DNA from: an uncultured Parasphingopyxis sp.
GTDB taxonomy: Bacteria > Pseudomonadota > Alphaproteobacteria > Sphingomonadales > Sphingomonadaceae
Direction of reading: 5' to 3'
Length of the DNA: 12,025 bases
Assembly (NCBI GenBank): GCA_905479515.1
Contig: CAJQMX010000244.1
Coordinates: forward strand, 1-12,025
The position numbers and the translations under genes were made by a program. A model generated the notes under the pieces. That model saw only the letters and a program-made list of their open reading frames with translations, ran no database searches and had not been told where the DNA came from. Positions 1 through 5,223 of this stretch are shown one piece after another (position 1 is the stretch's first letter; each line of letters starts with the position of its first letter).

Positions 1-1
1 C

Positions 2-1282
2 GAAGGCTCGCTCGAACGGCGCAACCATTGGGAAAAGACGGGACACGCGCTACTCGTCGGCGTCATCTTGCATGTCCTCTATGCGGAGAAGGACAAAACC
101 CTCTCTGGATGCGCGCGGTTTTTATCCGATCCGCGACGAAGCTTCGAAACGACCCTAAAGGTGATGATGGCGACCAACCATATTGGCGCCGATAATGCGC
201 CGATGGCTCACTCTGTGGTCGCGCAGGCGGCGCGCGAGCTCTTGAACAAGTCGGAAAATGAACGTTCGGGCGTTTTGTCGACCGCCATGAGCTTTCTCGG
301 GCTTTATCGCGACCCAGTGGTCGCGCGCGTGACAGCAATGAGTGACTGGCGCATCGCCGACCTCATCGAAGGCGAGCGGCCTTGTTCGCTTTATCTTGTT
401 GTGCCGCCTTCGGATATCTCACGGACGAAACCGTTGGTGCGCCTCATCCTCAATCAGATCGGCCGCCGCTTGACTGAAACGTTGCCGCACGGCGAAGAGC
501 GTCGGCGGCGCGTCCTCATGATGCTTGATGAGTTTCCGGCGTTGGGGCGGCTTGATTTTTTTGAATCGGCGCTCGCTTTTATGGCGGGATATGGCATTCG
601 CGCATACTTAATCACGCAGTCTTTGAACCAGATTGAAAAGGCCTATGGGCCGAACAATTCGATCCTCGACAATTGCCATGTGCGGATCGCTTTCGCGACC
701 AATGACGAGCGCACGGCAAAACGCATTTCGGATGCGCTTGGCACGACAACGGAGCAGCGCGCGCAGCGCAATTACGCCGGTCATCGCCTGGCGCCATGGC
801 TTTCTCATGTGATGGTGTCGAGTCAGGAAACCCAGCGGGCATTGCTAACCCCCGGCGAAGTCATGCAATTGCCGCCGGATGATGAAATCGTCATGGTCTC
901 CGGCATTCCGCCGATCAAAGCCAAGAAGCTGCGTTACTATGAAGACGCGAATTTTATCGGCCGGCTCGGCCCCCCGCCGGCGGCGCCGACGCACCCGAAA
1001 CCGCGTCCGGACGACTGGTCAGCACTGACGCGAGGCGCTGACAAGCGGCTCGCTGCGAGGGATGATCAAATAGACGCACCCTTCGCCGATGAAGGGGGCA
1101 GGGAGCAACGTCCGGCGCTCACGCTAGAGGTCGAGACGCATGCGCGCGAATCCGAGACCATCCCGCCTATGGATGATGACGCCGCTGATGAATTTCAAGA
1201 AGAGGGCGATGCGGTCGCAAAGCGCTTCCAGCGCGCCGCGACGCTGGACCGGGTCGACAAAGATCTCCTGCCGGATTTTTAA
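2..1282 (+). CDS. traG: TraG/VirD4-family conjugative coupling ATPase, C-terminal part (5' end outside window)
   Basis: The reading frame is open from base 2 to the TAA at 1280-1282, giving about 426 residues; the N-terminal membrane anchor and Walker A lie upstream of the window. The first residues in frame (RNHWEKTGHALLVG) are typical of the TraG motor domain, so a TTG at 68 is internal and not the true start. A Walker B motif (VLMMLDEFPALG) lies around 512-547, with the catalytic Asp codon at 527-529, followed by the LITQS sensor motif at 608-622. In this family the hexameric inner-membrane ATPase links the relaxase-DNA complex to the type IV secretion channel. The last 90 or so codons, from about 990, are rich in charged residues and proline and look like a poorly conserved tail. 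The next gene starts one base after the stop, which implies translational coupling. Confidence 0.93.
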   Translation, partial: EGSLERRNHWEKTGHALLVGVILHVLYAEKDKTLSGCARFLSDPRRSFETTLKVMMATNHIGADNAPMAHSVVAQAARELLNKSENERSGVLSTAMSFLGLYRDPVVARVTAMSDWRIADLIEGERPCSLYLVVPPSDISRTKPLVRLILNQIGRRLTETLPHGEERRRRVLMMLDEFPALGRLDFFESALAFMAGYGIRAYLITQSLNQIEKAYGPNNSILDNCHVRIAFATNDERTAKRISDALGTTTEQRAQRNYAGHRLAPWLSHVMVSSQETQRALLTPGEVMQLPPDDEIVMVSGIPPIKAKKLRYYEDANFIGRLGPPPAAPTHPKPRPDDWSALTRGADKRLAARDDQIDAPFADEGGREQRPALTLEVETHARESETIPPMDDDAADEFQEEGDAVAKRFQRAATLDRVDKDLLPDF

Positions 1283-1283
1283 G

Positions 1284-1718
1284 ATGGCGAAAATCCGTAT
1301 CCATGCCCGCATTACCGACAAGACCTGGGCGACGCTCAAATCCGCGACTGTGGCGCCGGGCGTCACCCAGTCCGCCATTATCGAGGATGCGCTTCGCTGC
1401 TATTTCGGTCCTGATGCAAGGGCCGGGCGCGAGGCGGCGATGCTGCGCAGGCTTGACGCGCTTGATCTACGCCAAGGCGCTGTCGAGCGCGATACGGCGC
1501 TGATCCTTGAAACGCTTGGGCATTATATTCTCTATTGGCTGACGCGAATCGAACCGCTCCCGGAAGGCGAGCGCGATATCGCCCATAATCTCGGACGAAA
1601 GCGGTTCGATTATTTCATCGAGCAGGTCGCCGGCAAAATCACCGGCAATGATCTCCTTTCCGCTCGGCTGGGCCCAAATGAGGCGCTCAATGAGGAGGCA
1701 GCCTTAATGAACGAATAG
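1284..1718 (+). CDS. CopG-like ribbon-helix-helix protein of the conjugation operon
   Basis: A 144-residue protein. Residues 1-45 fit a ribbon-helix-helix fold: a short strand (KIRIHARI), a first helix around 11-22, a turn at PGVT, and a second helix around 27-40 (TQSAIIEDALRCYF). A longer C-terminal part follows, with a hydrophobic/aromatic segment at about 75-93 (LETLGHYILYWLTRIEPLP) and a basic-aromatic stretch (GRKRFDYFIEQVAGKI). From memory, small proteins of this type follow traG and precede trbB in alphaproteobacterial and other proteobacterial conjugative elements and are annotated as CopG-family regulators; their real role is not clear to me. The ATG at 1284 was chosen because it starts the conserved region one base after the traG stop. 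The frame stays open upstream to 1140, but that part is out of frame with traG coding. The Shine-Dalgarno sequence is weak, consistent with coupling to traG. Confidence 0.85.
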   Translation: MAKIRIHARITDKTWATLKSATVAPGVTQSAIIEDALRCYFGPDARAGREAAMLRRLDALDLRQGAVERDTALILETLGHYILYWLTRIEPLPEGERDIAHNLGRKRFDYFIEQVAGKITGNDLLSARLGPNEALNEEAALMNE

Positions 1719-1720
1719 AA

Positions 1721-1736
1721 ATATCAATTATGATAT
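1721..1736. promoter_or_regulatory. Palindromic operator candidate 1 (ATATCA-N4-TGATAT)
   Basis: Perfect 6-bp inverted repeat ATATCA/TGATAT with spacer ATTA, immediately downstream of the copG-like stop. The same motif recurs at 1761 and 1820. HipB-type antitoxins bind short inverted repeats upstream of their own operon, so this is a plausible binding site. That link is inferred from position and repetition only. Confidence 0.6.
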
Positions 1737-1760
1737 GATATTGGGATATTATGCGGAAAA

Positions 1761-1776
1761 CTATCATAACTGATAT
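1761..1776. promoter_or_regulatory. Palindromic operator candidate 2 (CTATCA-N4-TGATAT)
   Basis: Inverted repeat with spacer TAAC. The left arm differs from the consensus ATATCA by one base; the right arm TGATAT is exact. Its centre lies 40 bp downstream of the centre of the first copy. It is the weakest of the three copies by symmetry. Confidence 0.5.
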
Positions 1777-1790
1777 CAAAAATGGTCTCT

Positions 1791-1821
1791 TTTACCATAC
1801 CTTAAGGCTTTCCGATATTAT
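1791..1821 (+). promoter_or_regulatory. Possible hipBA promoter
   Basis: A TTTACC hexamer at 1791-1796 could be a -35 element. A -10 could be GATATT at 1814-1819 (17-bp spacer) or TATTAT at 1816-1821 (19-bp spacer). The third palindrome starts at 1820, so a protein bound there would cover the -10 and start region, as expected for autorepression. The hexamers are only partial matches and other choices are possible in this AT-rich stretch. Confidence 0.25.
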
Positions 1822-1835
1822 ATCAATTGTGATAT
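1820..1835. promoter_or_regulatory. Palindromic operator candidate 3 (ATATCA-N4-TGATAT)
   Basis: Perfect 6-bp inverted repeat with spacer ATTG. Over 18 bases it matches the first copy at all but one position, the difference being in the spacer. Its centre is 59 bp downstream of the centre of copy 2 and about 50 bp upstream of the hipB start. A further overlapping palindrome, GATAT-T-ATATC, spans 1814-1824. A lone half-site TGATAT (1871-1876) overlaps the hipB start codons. Confidence 0.6.
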
Positions 1836-1865
1836 GAAAGTGGTCAAAATCCCATATTTTCGATC

Positions 1866-1880
1866 AAAGGTGATATGATG
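1866..1880 (+). promoter_or_regulatory. hipB ribosome binding site and double ATG
   Basis: AAAGG at 1866-1870 precedes two adjacent in-frame ATG codons at 1875 and 1878. The spacing is 4 bases to the first and 7 bases to the second, so the second is the better placed start. The TGATAT half-site overlaps this stretch, which could join operator and translation start. Confidence 0.5.
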
Positions 1881-2210
1881 CGGATCAATGCGCTGACCCC
1901 GGAACCGGAGATCCTGAAAGAGCTGGGCGAGCGACTGGCGCGCATCCGCAAACAGCAGGGACTCGCCCAGACGGACCTCGCTGAAGAGGCCGGCATCGGC
2001 GTCGCCACCTTGCGGCGGATCGAAGGCGGGCAGGACAGCCAGCTGGAATCATGGTTGAAGCTTTTGAAAGCCCTCAACATGACATCCGCCATAGATGCGC
2101 TTCTGCCGGAGAATTTCAACTCACCCATGGCCGAGGCGCGCGGCGCCTCCAGGAAAAAATCAAAATCGTCACCTTCCTCTGGCATTGTGTGGGGGGATGA
2201 AACCCCATGA
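1878..2210 (+). CDS. hipB: HipB-like XRE-family antitoxin and repressor
   Basis: A protein of 110 residues from the ATG at 1878 (111 from 1875). An XRE/Cro-type helix-turn-helix occupies roughly residues 15-70: the lead helix is LGERLARIRKQQGL, and the recognition region (AQTDLAEEAGIGVATLRRIE) ends in the usual R-x-x-E-G. The tail is basic and serine-rich (SRKKSKSSPSS), then IVWGDETP. A C-terminal tryptophan is known in E. coli HipB to contact HipA; the Trp here could play that part, by inference. Family role: a dimeric DNA-binding antitoxin that represses its own operon and holds the HipA kinase inactive. The stop overlaps the hipA start (ATGA), the classic antitoxin-first arrangement. Three palindromes lie upstream as likely targets. 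Confidence 0.85.
   Translation: MRINALTPEPEILKELGERLARIRKQQGLAQTDLAEEAGIGVATLRRIEGGQDSQLESWLKLLKALNMTSAIDALLPENFNSPMAEARGASRKKSKSSPSSGIVWGDETP
2191..2206 (+). promoter_or_regulatory. Small GC hairpin abutting the hipA start, overlapping its Shine-Dalgarno
   Basis: A run of six G at 2191-2196 is followed by ATGAAA and CCCC (2203-2206), directly before the hipA ATG at 2207. GGGG (2193-2196) can pair with CCCC over a 6-base loop, hiding the G-rich stretch that would act as ribosome binding site. A ribosome finishing hipB would open it, so it may force toxin translation to depend on antitoxin translation. The stem is only 4 bp. Confidence 0.4.
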
Positions 2211-3505
2211 CCACGGCTACCGTAAAACTCTGGGGGACGCCGATAGGCTATGTCTCAATGGATGAGGGCGAGCAATTCGCACGCTTCGAATATGATCCGG
2301 ATTTTGCGCAATTCGGGATTGAACCCGCGCCGCTGCACATGCCGGTGCGTGCGGGACGCATTTACCAGTTCCGTGATCTCCATCCACGCTCATTCCATGG
2401 CCTGCCCGGATTGCTCGCGGACAGTCTGCCGGACAAGTATGGCAATCGCCTCATCGATGTCTGGCTGGCGGGGACCGGCCGACGTGCGGACCAGTTCAAT
2501 GCCGTCGACCGGCTTTGCTATACCGGCCGCAGGGGGATGGGCGCGCTCGAATACGAACCGAGCCTCGGTGGTGATGCTGCAAAAGACAAACTGGTCGAGA
2601 TCAAAGATCTGATCGATCTTGCTTCCATGGCGTTTGCAGATCGGAACACGCTCGATACGAAATTCGCGTCCGGCAAGGAAGAACAGGCGTTGCTCGACAT
2701 CTTGAGCGTCGGCACGTCAGCGGGCGGCGCCCGCGCAAAAGCGGTGATCGCCTTCGATCCAAGAACAAAACAGGTGCGATCCGGTCAACTTGATTTGGCC
2801 CCGGGTTTTGAGCATTGGCTGATCAAGTTTGACGGGGTCGCCTTCAGCGGCGATTGGGGCGTCGCCGATCCGTCCGGCTATGGCTTACTTGAATACAGCT
2901 ACTATTTGATGGCGAAAGCCTGCGGGATCGAGATGACGGAGTGCCGTCTGTTCACCGAGAATGGACGCAACCACTTCATGACCCGCCGCTATGATCGCGA
3001 TGAGAAGGGCAGCAAGAAGTTTGTCCAGTCCTTCGCCGCATTGGCGCATTTCGACTATTATGAGAGCGGTCTCTACTCATACGAACAACTCTTCATGACC
3101 ATGCGCCAGCTCGACATGACCAAAACCGATATTGAAGAGCAATTCAGACGCGTCATCTTCAATCTGGTCGGCTGCAATCAGGACGATCATGTCAAAAATT
3201 TCGCCTTCATCATGGATCGCAAGGGTGATTGGAGCCTCACCCCGGCTTTTGACCTTTGTCATGCTGAGGGGAGCGACTTCACACGCTTTCATCAGCTCAG
3301 CATCAATGGGAAAACCTCCGATTTCACGACAGCCGATCTAAAACATTTGGCGAAATATGCCGGGCTGCCGAACAACCGCGAGAAACGCATCCTTGAGCAA
3401 ACCGTTGAGGCGTTCTCTGGCTGGTCAGAAAACGCAGACGAGTTAAACATCCCGAAAAAACTTCAAGCCCATGTTCTGCGGACATTGCGCCTCAACTGGA
3501 ACTGA
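2207..3505 (+). CDS. hipA: HipA-family serine/threonine kinase toxin
   Basis: A full-length 432-residue HipA-like protein (E. coli HipA is about 440). The N-terminal subdomain includes HGLPGLLADSLPDKYG (residues 64-79), a hallmark of the family. The stretch LSVGTSAGGARAKA (166-179) matches the loop that in E. coli HipA carries the autophosphorylated serine; Ser171 or Ser167 would be the equivalent. HWLIKFD (203-209) supplies the probable ATP-binding lysine (Lys207). The catalytic loop reads QDDHVKNFAF (325-334) with Asp327 as the likely base and Asn331. The metal-binding Asp349 sits in TPAFDLCHA (345-353). All expected kinase residues are present, so the enzyme looks active. Known E. coli HipA phosphorylates glutamyl-tRNA synthetase and causes growth arrest and persistence; the target here cannot be read from sequence. 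It overlaps hipB by four bases and is followed by 130 non-coding bases before trbB. Confidence 0.9.
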   Translation: MTTATVKLWGTPIGYVSMDEGEQFARFEYDPDFAQFGIEPAPLHMPVRAGRIYQFRDLHPRSFHGLPGLLADSLPDKYGNRLIDVWLAGTGRRADQFNAVDRLCYTGRRGMGALEYEPSLGGDAAKDKLVEIKDLIDLASMAFADRNTLDTKFASGKEEQALLDILSVGTSAGGARAKAVIAFDPRTKQVRSGQLDLAPGFEHWLIKFDGVAFSGDWGVADPSGYGLLEYSYYLMAKACGIEMTECRLFTENGRNHFMTRRYDRDEKGSKKFVQSFAALAHFDYYESGLYSYEQLFMTMRQLDMTKTDIEEQFRRVIFNLVGCNQDDHVKNFAFIMDRKGDWSLTPAFDLCHAEGSDFTRFHQLSINGKTSDFTTADLKHLAKYAGLPNNREKRILEQTVEAFSGWSENADELNIPKKLQAHVLRTLRLNWN

Positions 3506-3635
3506 CGCGTCGGCTTTATGAGTCTTTGTATCGCGGCTGATATAGCCCTGCGCAATTGCGGCATTCCAATCTATCGAATGCGGCGCCTGACGCCGACACT
3601 CACTCTCGAATTGAAACCTTCGAGAGAAAGAGCCC
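3506..3635 (+). other. Non-coding junction between hipA and trbB
   Basis: This 130-bp stretch holds no convincing gene. It contains a short GC hairpin (CGGCG-cctga-CGCCG, 3581-3595) without a following T-run, so it does not read as a normal intrinsic terminator. It also holds the stronger hairpin listed at 3603-3626. No clear promoter hexamers were seen, and no direct repeat matching the left edge of the hipBA insert was found by eye. Confidence 0.5.
3603..3626 (+). promoter_or_regulatory. Perfect 8-bp inverted repeat in the trbB leader
   Basis: CTCTCGAA (3603-3610) and TTCGAGAG (3619-3626) are perfect complements around an 8-base loop. The right arm runs into the purine-rich stretch GAGAGAAAGAG, the only candidate ribosome binding region for the trbB ATG at 3636. 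It could be an RNA hairpin limiting trbB translation or a protein binding site in DNA; the sequence does not decide which. Confidence 0.5.
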
Positions 3636-4640
3636 ATGTCGCAATATGCGCAGAATTCAGAGACAGCCAACCGTCGCCATTCCATGTTGCGCTCGGCTTG
3701 TCGCGGCGCTGTGCGGGATGCGCTTGACGCAGACGATGTTATCGAAATCCTCGCCAACACGGATGGCGGGATCTGGATTGAGCGCGCCGGGATCGGCCTC
3801 GTTCGCGATAGCGAAACCCTCGACCCGCAAGCGCGTGAGCGGATTATCCGGCTTGTTGCAAGTTCTATCGGCGAGACCTGCGATCGATCTTCTCCAATTG
3901 TCTCTGCAGAACTGCCCGGCTCAGGAGAGCGGTTTGAAGGCTTGTTGCCGCCGGTTTCCGAAGCGCCGTGTTTTGCAATCCGCAAGGCAGCGACGACCCC
4001 TTTTACGCTTGACGACTATGTAGATCAGGGCGTGCTTGCGCCCGCAATCGCCGATGCTCTCCGGCACCATCTCGCAGACCGTGCCAATATTTTGATCGCG
4101 GGTGGCACGTCGTCGGGCAAAACGACGTTCACGAACGCGCTCCTCGCTGAAGCAGCTTTTGTCAATGATCGCATCGTCGTCCTCGAAGATACGCGCGAGC
4201 TGAAATGCGCGGCGGCAAATGTAATATCGCTCCGTACCTGCCAAAATGGCGTGACGCTCACGCAGCTTGTTCGTTCGACCATGCGGCTGCGCCCCGACCG
4301 CATCATCGTCGGAGAGGTGAGAGGCCCAGAAGCGCTCGACCTCCTAAAAGCGTGGAACACAGGCCATCCAGGCGGGATCACAACGCTGCATGCAAATTCG
4401 GCGGAGGCCGCGCTATCGCGTCTTGAACAGCTTGTTGCAGAAGCAACATCCGCGCCGCCGCGCCAGCTCATCGCCGAGGCTGTCAATGTCGTCCTCTTCA
4501 TGACGCGCCGTGACGGCGTGCGCCGGATTGAGCAAGCGTTGCGCGTCATCGGTATCGAAGGCGACGCCTACCTCTTCGCGCCGCTTTGCGAACCCAAACC
4601 CATCACCCTATCTAATGGAGAGATTCATGAGGCTAAATGA
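3636..4640 (+). CDS. trbB: TrbB, VirB11-like secretion ATPase
   Basis: A 334-residue protein of the VirB11/PulE hexameric ATPase family, at the usual length. It has a Walker A, GGTSSGKTT (156-164), an Asp box, VVLEDTREL (181-189), a Walker B region, RPDRIIVGEVRGPEA (219-233), and a His box, GHPGGITTLHANSAEAAL (243-260). The N-terminal domain carries ELPGSGERFEGLLPP (92-106), typical of TrbB. The enzyme acts at the cytoplasmic face of the inner membrane, powering pilus assembly and DNA transfer. The ATG at 3636 follows a purine-rich GAGAAAGAG; an internal ATG at 3684 (MLRSA) is a possible alternative start. The 3' end overlaps trbC by 14 bases. It is the first gene of the mating-pair block and lies downstream of the hipBA insert. 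Confidence 0.95.
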   Translation: MSQYAQNSETANRRHSMLRSACRGAVRDALDADDVIEILANTDGGIWIERAGIGLVRDSETLDPQARERIIRLVASSIGETCDRSSPIVSAELPGSGERFEGLLPPVSEAPCFAIRKAATTPFTLDDYVDQGVLAPAIADALRHHLADRANILIAGGTSSGKTTFTNALLAEAAFVNDRIVVLEDTRELKCAAANVISLRTCQNGVTLTQLVRSTMRLRPDRIIVGEVRGPEALDLLKAWNTGHPGGITTLHANSAEAALSRLEQLVAEATSAPPRQLIAEAVNVVLFMTRRDGVRRIEQALRVIGIEGDAYLFAPLCEPKPITLSNGEIHEAK

Positions 4641-4959
4641 CTCTAAGACGCATGCGCGCCTCAAGATCGCTGCTGCTTTGTCGGTGCTTTTTATTCTTGC
4701 TGGTCCCGCACAGGCCGCCGGTTCCGGCATGCCCTGGGAAGGCCCGCTCGATCAGATCCTGCAATCGATTGAAGGGCCGGTGGCGCGGATCGCCGCCGTC
4801 ATCGTCATCATCATGACGGGGTTGGCGCTCGCCTTCGGAGAGTCGTCCGGTGGCATGAGGAAGCTCATTCAGATCGTTTTCGGCCTGTCGATCGCCTTCG
4901 CGGCGACGAGCTTCTTTCTTGCTTTCTTTTCCTTCGGCGGCGGCGCCGTTCTTTACTGA
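4627..4959 (+). CDS. trbC: TrbC, VirB2-like conjugative pilin precursor
   Basis: A 110-residue protein with an N-terminal signal peptide (hydrophobic AALSVLFILAGPAQA, likely cleaved after Ala30) and two hydrophobic segments, about residues 52-70 and 80-102, separated by GESSGGMRK. This is the TrbC/VirB2 pilin pattern. The mature subunit would be roughly 80 residues and would polymerise into the mating pilus; in RP4 the TrbC subunit is further processed and cyclised, which cannot be shown here. The start at 4627 is chosen from GGAGAG at 4617-4622, four bases upstream, and from the placement of the signal peptide. In-frame ATGs at 4615 and 4510 would add trbB-overlapping sequence with no signal-peptide character. 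It overlaps the end of trbB. Confidence 0.9.
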   Translation: MRLNDSKTHARLKIAAALSVLFILAGPAQAAGSGMPWEGPLDQILQSIEGPVARIAAVIVIIMTGLALAFGESSGGMRKLIQIVFGLSIAFAATSFFLAFFSFGGGAVLY

Positions 4960-4971
4960 GTAGAGAGTTCA

Positions 4972-5223
4972 ATGGACGGTTTCGAAATTCCCTTACACCG
5001 CTCGCTCACCGAGCCGATCCTCATGGGCGGCGCGCCGCGCGCCGCTGCAATCCTGATCGGCACCATCGCTGCGGCGCTCGCTTTAGGCTTGCGTTTATGG
5101 ATACCCGGACTTCTGGTCTGGATCGTCGGCCATGCGGGCGCCGTCATGGCCGCGAAATCAGATCCCGACTTCTTGGGCGTCGCTATGCGCGCGCTCCGTT
5201 ACAAGGCGCATCTTTCATGCTGA
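4972..5223 (+). CDS. trbD: TrbD, VirB3-like small inner-membrane protein
   Basis: An 83-residue protein beginning MDGFEIPLHRSLTEPILMGGAPR, a typical TrbD/VirB3 N-terminus. Two closely spaced membrane segments follow (about 24-40 and 43-60) and then a cytoplasmic tail with DPDFLGVAMRALRYK. VirB3 proteins sit in the inner membrane next to the VirB4 ATPase and take part in pilus biogenesis. GAGAG at 4963-4967 lies four bases before the ATG. The gene starts 12 bases after the trbC stop and its last seven bases overlap trbE, the usual pairing of VirB3 with VirB4. Confidence 0.92.
   Translation: MDGFEIPLHRSLTEPILMGGAPRAAAILIGTIAAALALGLRLWIPGLLVWIVGHAGAVMAAKSDPDFLGVAMRALRYKAHLSC

Noticed and set aside
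3538..3543. Single TGATAT in the hipA-trbB gap as a fourth operator
   Set aside because: There is no matching left arm; a lone hexamer is expected by chance.
3581..3595. GC hairpin after hipA as an intrinsic terminator
   Set aside because: The stem is only 5 bp and no T-run follows, so termination is not supported.
3443..3985. Antisense frame of 180 codons across the hipA-trbB junction
   Set aside because: It runs over the ends of two real genes with an Arg/Ser-rich composition typical of a shadow frame and has no recognisable motif.
3556..4023. Open frame overlapping the start of trbB on the same strand
   Set aside because: It overlaps conserved TrbB coding in another frame, and its product is Arg/Ser-rich with no family signature.
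5097..5216. Upstream extension of trbE to an ATG at 5097
   Set aside because: It overlaps trbD coding in another frame, while MLNLREYQ at 5217 matches the TrbE N-terminus.
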